From CAJWPI01 sp964571215 (lineage in GTDB: Bacteria > Pseudomonadota > Gammaproteobacteria > Magnimaribacterales > Magnimaribacteraceae), in NCBI GenBank assembly GCA_964571215.1, contig CAZMZZ010000003.1:1-61591 (forward strand): DNA of 61,591 nucleotides. Direction: 5' to 3'. Shown piece after piece: positions 1 through 7,945 of this stretch (its first letter is position 1; every line of letters starts with the position of its first letter). The position numbers were made by a program, and so were the translations under genes. The notes under the pieces were generated by a model. That model saw only the letters and a list, made by a program, of their open reading frames with translations. It did not search any database and was not told the origin of the DNA.

Positions 1-163
1 ATCCTACCAAATCACCAGGCTATTACCCGAAAGGCTGTAAACAGTTTAGACCCTAGCTGAACTTTGTTTTGGCCTTTTTTTAAGGTCTTAGTGGCTTTTA
101 CAAGTTTCTAGTTGATGCTGACACGTTCATGCTTTATGTGTCACCTTCAGTTGATAGAAATTC
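1..163. other. Left-edge non-coding stretch, possible 3' end of an upstream gene
   Basis: Frame +1 is open from base 1 to a TGA at 58-60 and reads as a plausible C-terminus of 19 residues, which could be the end of a gene cut by the window edge, but this is too short to identify. The rest holds no gene that I can support. A short inverted repeat, TGACAC at 119-124 and GTGTCA at 138-143, is visible but may be chance. Confidence 0.25.
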
Positions 164-1606
164 TTAGTTATCTCTGTAGTTTAAAGGTGGGTCTCTTTCT
201 CCTAATAAAGGGTAGTATTCGAAATTAGGTCCAACTTTTTCTTTGAGTTCTTCCTGAGCTTGCTCAATTATTCCATAGTTTTGGAAAAGCTCTTTACTTG
301 TTCCAAATAACACATTAGCTGCTAATTTCATCCCTTTTAATCCTATTGAGCTCCCTCCTGCTGCTACTGCTTGCCAAGAGTGAGCTGAAGTTCCTGGAAC
401 CCAAGTAGCGACTCTTAGTGCTCCAGTAGGAACATTCCAACTAACATCACCCACATCAGTAGATCCATAGCTATGAGAAATTTCGTAATCCTTTATGGTC
501 TCCTGATCTCCTATACTATCTTGAGGGTTAATTAAGGTATTAAAAATTGTTTGTGCGTATTGCCTTTCTTTGTTTGAGTAGTAGATCCCTCCTTCTTTTA
601 AAAAAGTTTTATAAATTAGCTTTTGCAGTGTCTCATTTGGAAGTAGTGGGTAATTTCCATGCATTACCTCATAATTCATAGAAGTTTCTGTGCCCAAGGC
701 AGCACCTTCAGCAATTTTCACCACTCTGTTAAATAAAGTTTCTACTACCTCCTTCTTGGGGTGTCTTATGTAGTAGTACACTTCCGCTTCATCAGGAATT
801 ACATTCGGAGCCAGGCCACCTTTTGTGATTACATAATGTATTCTTGATTCTTGAGGGATATGCTCTCTCATGAAGTTAACCATAACATTCATAGATTCAA
901 CACCATCAAGAGCAGATCTGCCTTTATCAGGTGCGGTTGCAGCATGAGCAGAGATTCCTTTAAAAGTAAAAATAGCTGATTTATTTGAGTTTGAAGAGCT
1001 AGGATTGGCTTGATTAAAACTTGCTGGATGCCAATGTAAAATTATATCCACGTCCTTAAACAAACCTTCTCTTGTCATATAAACTTTACCAGAACCCCCT
1101 TCTTCTGCAGGAGTTCCATAAAATCTAATAGTCCCTTGCTTATCATTTTTCTCTAACCACTCTTTTATAGCCACTGCAGCCCAGGCTGATCCTGCTCCAA
1201 ACAAATGATGACCGCAAGCATGTCCAGCATCAGCGGAATTAAGCTTTTCTTTGAAAGGTGAAGCACTTTGATTCATTCCAGGTAAGGCATCAAATTCACC
1301 AAGTATTCCGATAACTGGATAACCTTTTCCGTATTCCGCAACAAATGCAGTTGGCATGCTGCCTAAATTATTTTTAACTTTAAATCCAGATTCTTGAAGA
1401 CTTTTTTGAAGGAGAGATGAACTCTGGAATTCTTTATATCCAACCTCAGCATATTCCCAAATCTTTAAAGCTATTTCTTCAAATTTTTTTTGGTTCTTAT
1501 CTATATTTGCTTGTACCGTCTCGGGTGATACAAGAGCACAAAGAATAAGTAAACTGAAGAAAATACCTCTTGGAGAAATTTCTTTTGTTTTTATCATTTT
1601 TATCAA
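164..1606 (-). CDS. Secreted M20-family amidohydrolase, AbgB-like
   Basis: M20 peptidase/amidohydrolase of 480 aa, closest in style to p-aminobenzoyl-glutamate hydrolase subunit B. These enzymes cleave N-acyl or peptide-like amides with a two-metal centre. Visible metal-site motifs are GHACGHH at residues 128-134, a TPAEEGG motif near 165-171, HWHP near 191-194 and a late SAHSW motif. Residues 14-33 form a hydrophobic signal-like segment, so the protein is probably periplasmic; AbgB itself is cytoplasmic, which is a difference. A second Met at residue 4 is an equally possible start. It lies 25 nt after the PHP-domain gene on the same strand, probably one operon. The substrate is unknown. Confidence 0.85.
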   Translation of the reverse strand: MIKMIKTKEISPRGIFFSLLILCALVSPETVQANIDKNQKKFEEIALKIWEYAEVGYKEFQSSSLLQKSLQESGFKVKNNLGSMPTAFVAEYGKGYPVIGILGEFDALPGMNQSASPFKEKLNSADAGHACGHHLFGAGSAWAAVAIKEWLEKNDKQGTIRFYGTPAEEGGSGKVYMTREGLFKDVDIILHWHPASFNQANPSSSNSNKSAIFTFKGISAHAATAPDKGRSALDGVESMNVMVNFMREHIPQESRIHYVITKGGLAPNVIPDEAEVYYYIRHPKKEVVETLFNRVVKIAEGAALGTETSMNYEVMHGNYPLLPNETLQKLIYKTFLKEGGIYYSNKERQYAQTIFNTLINPQDSIGDQETIKDYEISHSYGSTDVGDVSWNVPTGALRVATWVPGTSAHSWQAVAAGGSSIGLKGMKLAANVLFGTSKELFQNYGIIEQAQEELKEKVGPNFEYYPLLGERDPPLNYRDN

Positions 1607-1631
1607 TATTTAGTTTGAATTCTATGTTTTT

Positions 1632-2885
1632 CTAGTTTCCAACTTCATATTCTAGAATAATTTCCGCATTCTTCTTAGGAGCTTCTAATGCGTTAAGTAC
1701 TATAAAGGGAAGACGAAGCCTTTTTATTTTTTCTATCGTTTTTATTTCTAGTTCAATAGAAGCTTTAGGTTCAATATTAATCAGATCATCGTGATTTTGG
1801 AATGAGTAGTTTGAAAAATTTTTCAAAACAAAATTAGCACCAGAATTATTTTTGATTTCAATAGTGAAGATATTTGTATCATCCAAGTATTTTCCTGAAG
1901 AGATTGAAAGACAAGATTCTAATAGTGGAATTAAATTTTGTTTAAGGCCTATTAAAGAATCTTTAAACCAAACCACTGTTCTTCCTTGAAAGAGTGCTCT
2001 TTTTATTGAATTTTTATTTCTGTTATTGGTAAAGACTAAGGTTACTGGACGATGACTACCTCTCTCAATATAGTCCCATTCTATTAAGTTGTGCACATCC
2101 GAAGTTCCTATTAGTGTGAGCTTGTTTTCAATTGCTATTTGAAAAGCCTCTTCGGAATAAGAATCACCATTAACTATTTCTATCCCATGTAAGAGCTTTT
2201 TATCTATTAATTCTTTATGAAAATCACTTAATCGAGCTATTCCATCTTTTGTTTGATCTGACCACATAGGATGATTCCAAAAAACAAAAGCTCTTTGCTT
2301 GTTAGCTTCTGAGATAGCTTCTTCAGAGGGCCACAAACTAGTTAAAGCAGCATGATTTAACACTTCAGGATTAGATTCATAACTGTTGTTTTTGAGCCAC
2401 TCTTTAACCCTTGCTTCAGCTTCAGCTTTCTTAGATTCATCCTTTTTAAAAAGTTTGTTGGCATCTTGAATAAAAACGGCGTTTATATGCCCTGTAGGCA
2501 TATCTCTAGTTATTTCAACGCCATTAACTACAATTAGTTCATCGTTCTTTACAGACTGATATGCTTCTACAAAAGCTTTGTTTTTATCTTTATTTGGAAT
2601 ATCTAACAAGTGTGGTTGGTATTCTAGGTGTTCAGTAATAGCGATCAGATCAGTACCATCTTTTAGGGCTTCTGCTACTCTAATATTTGGCCAAACATGA
2701 CCATCAGAAAAAACTGAATGAGTGTGAAGGTCTGTTGAGATAGTTAGATATTCTTCAGTATTAGGAAAGAAAATTTGTTTTTTTGAAGGATGTTCATCCA
2801 AGACATGTTTTTCAGGAACATTCACTGAACCGTGACTAAAGGCAACTTGGCAAAAAACTAATAATAAGGTAAGACCGATCTTCAT
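1632..2885 (-). CDS. Exported PHP-domain putative phosphoesterase
   Basis: The 417-aa protein starts with a clear signal peptide (about residues 1-18). A PHP-type metal site follows, with HTH at residues 54-56, Asp61, a TEH motif at 84-86 and a GTSDVH motif near residue 260. PHP domains hydrolyse phosphate esters or related bonds with bound metals. Family members with signal peptides are usually annotated only as PHP domain or histidinol-phosphatase-like proteins, so no specific substrate can be given. The last 100 residues look beta-rich and carry no motif I recognise. It is the first gene of a likely two-gene operon with the M20 hydrolase downstream. Confidence 0.75.
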   Translation of the reverse strand: MKIGLTLLLVFCQVAFSHGSVNVPEKHVLDEHPSKKQIFFPNTEEYLTISTDLHTHSVFSDGHVWPNIRVAEALKDGTDLIAITEHLEYQPHLLDIPNKDKNKAFVEAYQSVKNDELIVVNGVEITRDMPTGHINAVFIQDANKLFKKDESKKAEAEARVKEWLKNNSYESNPEVLNHAALTSLWPSEEAISEANKQRAFVFWNHPMWSDQTKDGIARLSDFHKELIDKKLLHGIEIVNGDSYSEEAFQIAIENKLTLIGTSDVHNLIEWDYIERGSHRPVTLVFTNNRNKNSIKRALFQGRTVVWFKDSLIGLKQNLIPLLESCLSISSGKYLDDTNIFTIEIKNNSGANFVLKNFSNYSFQNHDDLINIEPKASIELEIKTIEKIKRLRLPFIVLNALEAPKKNAEIILEYEVGN

Positions 2886-3020
2886 ATAAAAATTTAATGT
2901 TTTTTTGAAAAGTGATAGAAGTAGATTTCTACTATTATAATAAAAGAAATTCTATAGCGCTGAGACAAAAGAGCAAAATATCTTGTAAATAATTATTAGT
3001 TTGTCATTTTATAAGAGAGG

Positions 3021-3026
3021 TATAAT
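3021..3026 (+). promoter_or_regulatory. -10 box of the tRNA-Asp promoter
   Basis: A perfect TATAAT lies 15 nt before the tRNA-Asp 5' end, which places the transcript start a few bases upstream of the mature tRNA. A TTGTCA at 3001-3006 is only 14 nt away, too close for a normal -35, and no better -35 is visible. Confidence 0.5.
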
Positions 3027-3041
3027 GCTTTTTTAATTCAA

Positions 3042-3119
3042 GGACCGGTAGTTCAGCATGGTTAGAACGCCTGCCTGTCACGCAGGAGGTCGCGAGTTCA
3101 AATCTCGTCCGGTCCGCCA
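3042..3119 (+). tRNA. tRNA-Asp (anticodon GTC)
   Basis: Cloverleaf seen directly. The acceptor GGACCGG at 3042-3048 pairs with CCGGTCC. The anticodon stem CCTGC/GCAGG encloses loop CTGTCAC, with anticodon GTC at 3077-3079. The T arm is normal, the discriminator is G and CCA is encoded. Confidence 0.97.
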
Positions 3120-3149
3120 TATTTAAAAGGTTATGAAGGAAATTTTTAT

Positions 3150-4448
3150 ATGAAAGTAGGATCATTCTTCCCCAATCAAGAGAAACCGGTTTTTTATGCT
3201 TTGTCAGCTGACGACTTAGAATTGCATTTTTTAAGAGAAAATCTAACGGCTAAGCAGTTAATAGATGATGCTGAAAATAAAAATTTGATGTGTGCTCTTC
3301 AGGTAGCCTCACTTTACATGGGTAAGCCTTCTGATAAAACTTCCTTTTACGAAGAATTTAAAAAGGAGGAATGGCAAACGGTACTTTCAAGATATCATTC
3401 TTTTTTTAATAACATGGGTATAAAACCAATACCTCTGGAGAACGCTTTTTATTATCCTATGGATTCCTATTATGCTAACGTTGAAAGAGACAGAGGCGAT
3501 ATAGATCTTGTCGCTATACATTTAATCAGTAGATCTAATCAACAATTACATCAAGACCCTGAAAGCCTGTTGATGAGTCAAACCGTCAATTCAAAAATGC
3601 ATCTTGCAAGGACAGCAGAAGAACATAATATTCCCGTTCCACAAACCTTAGTTTGTTCAAAGAATAATTTAGACAGCCCAGAAGTGAGCAATTTTCTTAA
3701 TGATCATGGTTCTGAGGTAATGCTCAAGGTTATGGGTCTTTCAGGAGCAAGAAATGTTACTGTAATTGACTCAGTTGGTGCAGCTAAAGATTATCTAAAA
3801 GAATATGATGATGACCTTGAGTTGGTTTTGCAGCAACGTCTTAATCATTCCGAATGGACTGAGATGACGGTAGATTTATTGGTATCTGATACAAATATTG
3901 AAATAGCGAATACAAGAAAAATACTTTTTAGTGAAGGTGTGTGGGTAGGAAACTATTTAAATGCAAATCTTGAGTTAGATCAATCTCAACAGAATGCTTT
4001 ATTAAAAGTAGGTGAGTATGCAAGGGAGTTGGGCTATTCATCACCTGAAGGATTTAATTGTGGTTTAGATTTCTTTATCAAAGGCAAAGATATCCTTATA
4101 ACTGAAATTAATGCTAGGTACACCGGAGGATTGTTTCCTGCAGAAATGTTGAAAAGGATAGGCCAAGATAAAAGTACTGAAGGAGCCGTAGCTTTCTTTG
4201 ATCAAGTCTCAGAAGATAAACTAGAAGATTATCTAGATTTTGTAGATAGGCATCTTTTTTCTCATTCTTTGCATGATTTTTCCATAGCGCCAATGGGTTT
4301 TAGCCCCTATACAATTGAGGTTGAAGGAGTAAATAAAGTTAATGTATGGCAAGTGGTTGTTGGAAATTTTGAACAATTTAAAGAAATAAAAGAAAAGGAA
4401 TTAGAACCTTCAGAAATGCAAGCTTGTAGAATGATTTCTCTGGCTTAA
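3150..4448 (+). CDS. ATP-grasp domain protein
   Basis: The 432-aa protein has an ATP-grasp fold in its middle and C-terminal part. A strand and loop with LKVMGLSGARNV (near residue 195) fits the ATP-binding lysine region, and ITEINARYTGG (near 315-325) fits the Mg-binding Glu/Asn and Arg. ATP-grasp enzymes form amide or ester bonds through acyl-phosphates, but nothing here fixes the substrate. It has no signal peptide and is predicted cytoplasmic. The start is supported by an AAGGA Shine-Dalgarno ten bases upstream. It may be transcribed with tRNA-Asp 30 bases upstream. Confidence 0.75.
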   Translation: MKVGSFFPNQEKPVFYALSADDLELHFLRENLTAKQLIDDAENKNLMCALQVASLYMGKPSDKTSFYEEFKKEEWQTVLSRYHSFFNNMGIKPIPLENAFYYPMDSYYANVERDRGDIDLVAIHLISRSNQQLHQDPESLLMSQTVNSKMHLARTAEEHNIPVPQTLVCSKNNLDSPEVSNFLNDHGSEVMLKVMGLSGARNVTVIDSVGAAKDYLKEYDDDLELVLQQRLNHSEWTEMTVDLLVSDTNIEIANTRKILFSEGVWVGNYLNANLELDQSQQNALLKVGEYARELGYSSPEGFNCGLDFFIKGKDILITEINARYTGGLFPAEMLKRIGQDKSTEGAVAFFDQVSEDKLEDYLDFVDRHLFSHSLHDFSIAPMGFSPYTIEVEGVNKVNVWQVVVGNFEQFKEIKEKELEPSEMQACRMISLA

Positions 4449-4470
4449 TAAATCTAGAAAGAACACTTCA

Positions 4471-5250
4471 TTAAACTTCAGGTGCTCCTGGAGCATTGAA
4501 GTAATAACGTCCCGAAGTCATTCCTCCATCAACACTTAGTTCAGTACCCATACAATAACTACTTTCATCTGAAGCTAGAAAGACAACTGCATTTGCTACT
4601 TCCTCAGGGTTACCAATTCGTTGAGCGGGGAACTGTTTGAAACCCAAATCAACCTCTTCTTTTGGAAGACTTAGCGGATTTCCCATAATTGTATTCATAC
4701 CTGCTGGATAGACAGAATTGACTCTGACTCCAAGCGGACCTAGTTCCAAAGCTGCTACTTTACTCATGCCTCTAATAGCAAATTTAGAGCCAGTGTAAGC
4801 AAGTAATCCATTGGAGCCTTCTATACCTGAAGAGGAACATATATTTATAATAGAACCACTTTTAGAGCCAACCATTTCTTTTCCTATAATTTTCATCCCA
4901 AGAAAAGTTCCTAACACATTTACCTCATGAACTTTCCTAAAATCTTCTTCTTCAGTTTCTAAAAGAGTTTGAAATAAAAGTCTACCCGCATTGTTTACAA
5001 GAATATCTATCTTTTCTTTTTTGTCTTTGACCTGTTCTAGGATGGTCTTCCAATCGTCTTCTCTAGAGACATCATGCTTGAAAGATAAACAATCTTTTGA
5101 GATTGTTTTTGCCGTAGCATGAACTTCTTCTTCAAGAATATCAGTTAGGGCAACAACTGCACCTTCTTGATATAATTTTGTTGCTATAGCAGCTCCTATT
5201 CCTCTTGCTGCACCAGTTACCAGAGCGATTTTATCTTTTAATCTTCCCAT
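4471..5250 (-). CDS. Short-chain dehydrogenase/reductase (SDR)
   Basis: Classical SDR of 259 aa. The NAD(P) loop TGAARGIG lies at residues 12-19, NNAG at 86-89, and the catalytic Ser near 140 with Tyr152/Lys156 (YTGSK). It resembles FabG-like and 3-alpha-hydroxysteroid dehydrogenase-like enzymes that interconvert hydroxyl and keto groups. The substrate cannot be told from sequence. It is convergent with the ATP-grasp gene. Confidence 0.85.
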   Translation of the reverse strand: MGRLKDKIALVTGAARGIGAAIATKLYQEGAVVALTDILEEEVHATAKTISKDCLSFKHDVSREDDWKTILEQVKDKKEKIDILVNNAGRLLFQTLLETEEEDFRKVHEVNVLGTFLGMKIIGKEMVGSKSGSIINICSSSGIEGSNGLLAYTGSKFAIRGMSKVAALELGPLGVRVNSVYPAGMNTIMGNPLSLPKEEVDLGFKQFPAQRIGNPEEVANAVVFLASDESSYCMGTELSVDGGMTSGRYYFNAPGAPEV

Positions 5251-5392
5251 GATTTAATCAATATGTAATAAATTGATACCTATGTTTTATAAATTGTTGT
5301 TTAGGTTATACCAAATTAAGATTGACAGGAAGAGCTAGTGCGTTTCAACAAATGAGTGTTAGAATTAAAAAAGACTAAGGAAAAGAAACAAG

Positions 5393-5728
5393 ATGTACTG
5401 GTACTATAGTGAAGGAGAGCTAACTGTTAAGTTAGATGGAGAGGAGCATAAATTTTCTCTTGAACAGCTTATAAGGGATAGTTCTGCCTTTAAAGAGAGG
5501 AGAAGAACTATTAAGATAGTCTTTTCCACACTTTTCTTTAGTACGCTATTTCTACAATTATACGGTGGGGGAATCCCAAAACAACAAGATATCTATTTTT
5601 ACATAGGTTATTTTGCTACTCCTTTGTTTATTGCCGGTTTTGTTTCATTTCTAGCTTATGCTTTTTTGAAGTACAAAAAGAAAGAAGTAAGTAAGTTAGA
5701 CTCCATGTTCCAAGAGTTTATTTCTTAA
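5393..5728 (+). CDS. Small two-helix membrane protein, unknown
   Basis: I do not recognise this 111-aa protein. Residues 1-38 are polar and charged, with an ERRR cluster at 35-38. Two hydrophobic segments follow, about residues 40-58 and 68-93, then a KYKKKE stretch and a short polar tail, consistent with an inner-membrane hairpin. An AAGGAAAAG-type ribosome site precedes the ATG. The gene stops one base before the end of the convergent SDR gene. A TTGACA at 5322-5327 lies upstream, without a convincing -10 at normal spacing. Confidence 0.6.
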   Translation: MYWYYSEGELTVKLDGEEHKFSLEQLIRDSSAFKERRRTIKIVFSTLFFSTLFLQLYGGGIPKQQDIYFYIGYFATPLFIAGFVSFLAYAFLKYKKKEVSKLDSMFQEFIS

Positions 5729-5729
5729 T

Positions 5730-6518
5730 CTAATAAGTTCTGGTAGCCCCTCCATCAACTTGAATAGCAGTTCCGGTAATATAAGCAGCTCTTTCGGAAG
5801 CTAAGTAAGCAATAAGAGAAGCTAACTCTTCAGGTTCCCCTATTCTTCCCATGGGGATACTTGCTGCCATGGACTCTTCTGCTTCTTTTAAGCTTATTCC
5901 AGAATTTTCAGCACTATTTGCTATTAGTTGATTAATGCGTTCCGTTCTTGTTGAGCCAGGACAAACTGTATTAACTGTAATCCCATCTTTAGCTACTTCA
6001 TCTGATAAAGCCTTGGCCCAACCAAGAACCCCTAGACGAATTGTATTAGATATAAATAAGCCAGAAACCGGTGTTTTTACAGAATAGGAGGATATATTGA
6101 TTATTCTTCCCCACTTTTTTTTCTTCATATGCGGTAGAGCAAGCCTGGAAATTCTTAAAGAAGACATCATTGTTAAGTCAAATGCTCTTTGCCAATCTTC
6201 ATCAGACACACTGTCAAAGGTTGACAAGGGTGGTCCTCCAGCATTATTTACAACTATGTCAACGCCAGAAAAATCTTTTTTTATTTGGTTAAATAAAAGT
6301 TCAATTTGATTATCATCACTAAGATCAGCTTTAATTGCTGTAACCTTACTTGTACTAATTTTCTCAATCTCTTTAGCTGCTTTTACTATTTTTTCTTCAT
6401 TAGAAGAACAAACGACTAAGTTACATCCCTCTTTTGCGAGTTCAATTGCAGCTGCTTTCCCTAATCCTTGGCTTGCAGCAGTTACTAAAGCTAACTTACT
6501 TGATAAGTTCAAATCCAT
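5730..6518 (-). CDS. SDR-family protein lacking the usual Tyr-Lys pair
   Basis: SDR fold of 262 aa with cofactor loop TAASQGLG at residues 13-20, NNAGG at 91-95, a Ser-Ser motif at 143-144 and the C-terminal VDGG. The canonical YxxxK is absent. The aligned stretch GLFISNTIRLG has Ser157 and Arg161 where Tyr and Lys should be. A subgroup of annotated 3-oxoacyl-ACP reductase-like SDRs has the same SN..R pattern, so this is probably a real subfamily and not a sequence error. Catalytic activity is uncertain. It is divergent from the serine hydrolase operon, with palindromes between. Confidence 0.8.
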   Translation of the reverse strand: MDLNLSSKLALVTAASQGLGKAAAIELAKEGCNLVVCSSNEEKIVKAAKEIEKISTSKVTAIKADLSDDNQIELLFNQIKKDFSGVDIVVNNAGGPPLSTFDSVSDEDWQRAFDLTMMSSLRISRLALPHMKKKKWGRIINISSYSVKTPVSGLFISNTIRLGVLGWAKALSDEVAKDGITVNTVCPGSTRTERINQLIANSAENSGISLKEAEESMAASIPMGRIGEPEELASLIAYLASERAAYITGTAIQVDGGATRTY

Positions 6519-6524
6519 ATAGAT

Positions 6525-6555
6525 ATCTTGACATAAGTTTTATACAGGTCAAGAT
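6525..6555. repeat. Inverted repeat between divergent genes
   Basis: ATCTTGAC at 6525-6532 and GTCAAGAT at 6548-6555 form a perfect 8-bp inverted repeat with a 15-nt spacer. The left arm contains TTGACA at 6528-6533, a possible -35 for the rightward operon. It is a candidate operator or promoter-overlapping hairpin. Confidence 0.5.
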
Positions 6556-6562
6556 TCGAAAT

Positions 6563-6580
6563 TAAATTGGATCCAATTTA
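6563..6580. promoter_or_regulatory. 18-bp perfect palindrome, candidate operator
   Basis: TAAATTGGATCCAATTTA is identical to its own reverse complement. It lies 19 nt upstream of the serine hydrolase/GGT operon start and 45 nt from the divergent SDR start. Its size and position fit a dimeric repressor site. No regulator gene is adjacent. Confidence 0.5.
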
Positions 6581-6598
6581 CTAAATATTCAAAACTAG

Positions 6599-7939
6599 AT
6601 GAAGATTATGATTAAAAAAATTACTTTACTATTGGTTTGTTTCTTTTTAGTAGGCATCGTCTTTTCGGAAGACTATAAGTTAAGAAAAGCGGGTATGTCT
6701 TCAGAAAGATTGGATAGATTATATGAAGAATTTAAGCAGGATACTGACCAAAATAAAATCCCTGGTTTTGTTACTATGATTATAAGAAAAGGGCAACTAG
6801 CTCAATTTAAAGCATATGGATATGCTGATATTGAAAGTAAAATTCCCTTACAAAAAGATTCTATATTTAGAATTTATTCAATGACAAAACCTGTAACAGG
6901 AGTTGCATTAATGATTCTTATTGAAGAAGGTAAATTGAGTCTAGATGATCCGGTAAAGAAATATATCCCTGCTTTTGGCCAAACTAAGGTTTATAAAAAA
7001 ATGGAGGATAATGAGATTGTTACAGAATCCCTCATTAGAGACATAACTATTAGAGACTTAGCTACCCATACCTCAGGACTAAGTTACGCAATAAATGATC
7101 CAGACCCTGTTAGCAATTTATACAGGGAAAGAAAAATTTTCCCTTATTATTATCCTAATCAAGAAGGGGGGTTTGATGGAGCAAAATCTTATGAAGATAT
7201 TTGTGCCTTTTCTAGTTCTGTTGCTGAAATACCTTTAAAACATCAACCTGGAACTCAGTGGACTTATAGCATAGGTATGGATATTTTAGGATGTGTTATT
7301 GAGAAAGCTTCTAAATTACCGTTTGATAAATTTTTACAACAAAAGATTTTTGATCCTCTTAACATGAATGACACCGCATTTATGGTTTCTGAAGACAAGA
7401 AACACAGATATACCAGCTTATATGGTTTTGCCCCAATACTTAGATCTTTCATTCCAGAAATGGCAGACAGCATAGACCCAAAGGCTCTTACAGCTCTTTT
7501 AGTTCAAAGAGATGAATGTCCTTACCTAATGGAATCAGTTGTTTTCGATGGAGGTTCAGGATTAGTGTCAACAGCAGAAGATTATATGAAGTTTGCCCAA
7601 ATGCTGCTAAATAATGGGAAAGCTGGGAACACCAGAGTATTGGGAAGAAAAAGTATAGAACTTCTATCAAGCAACCATCTTAGTGAAGAAATAACATCTA
7701 AAAAACAGTATCCTCGAGGTAAGGGATTTGGTATAACAGTAGGTGTTACTCTAGATCCGGGTTTAGCTGGAGAGTATGGTTCCAAAGGAAATTTTTATTG
7801 GGGAGGAGCAGCCAGCACAACCTTTTGGGTCGATCCTAAAGAAGAATTAACAGCTTTATTTATGACTCAGTTATTAGTAAACCCACATGGAACTGGAGAT
7901 AAATTTAGAACCCTCGTATATCAAGCTATTGAAGATTAA
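6599..7939 (+). CDS. Exported serine hydrolase, class C beta-lactamase fold (esterase family VIII-like)
   Basis: 446-aa protein of the beta-lactamase/penicillin-binding family. A signal peptide covers about residues 1-23. The nucleophile motif is SMTK at 94-97 (Ser94, Lys97). Tyr223 in the WTYSIGMDILG motif fits the second catalytic position. A YWGGA motif near residue 400 replaces the KTG box, as in family VIII carboxylesterases. It most likely hydrolyses esters or amides in the periplasm, and true beta-lactamase action is less likely. Six bases separate it from the first gamma-glutamyltransferase gene, so the three genes form one operon. Confidence 0.85.
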   Translation: MKIMIKKITLLLVCFFLVGIVFSEDYKLRKAGMSSERLDRLYEEFKQDTDQNKIPGFVTMIIRKGQLAQFKAYGYADIESKIPLQKDSIFRIYSMTKPVTGVALMILIEEGKLSLDDPVKKYIPAFGQTKVYKKMEDNEIVTESLIRDITIRDLATHTSGLSYAINDPDPVSNLYRERKIFPYYYPNQEGGFDGAKSYEDICAFSSSVAEIPLKHQPGTQWTYSIGMDILGCVIEKASKLPFDKFLQQKIFDPLNMNDTAFMVSEDKKHRYTSLYGFAPILRSFIPEMADSIDPKALTALLVQRDECPYLMESVVFDGGSGLVSTAEDYMKFAQMLLNNGKAGNTRVLGRKSIELLSSNHLSEEITSKKQYPRGKGFGITVGVTLDPGLAGEYGSKGNFYWGGAASTTFWVDPKEELTALFMTQLLVNPHGTGDKFRTLVYQAIED

Positions 7940-7945
7940 GAAATT

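Noticed and set aside
3001..3006. TTGTCA as -35 box of tRNA-Asp
   Set aside because: It is only 14 nt from the -10 box, below the usual 16-18 nt.
6599..7939. Class C beta-lactamase
   Set aside because: It has the fold and SxxK, but the YWGGA motif and lack of a clear YxN and KTG fit family VIII esterases better.
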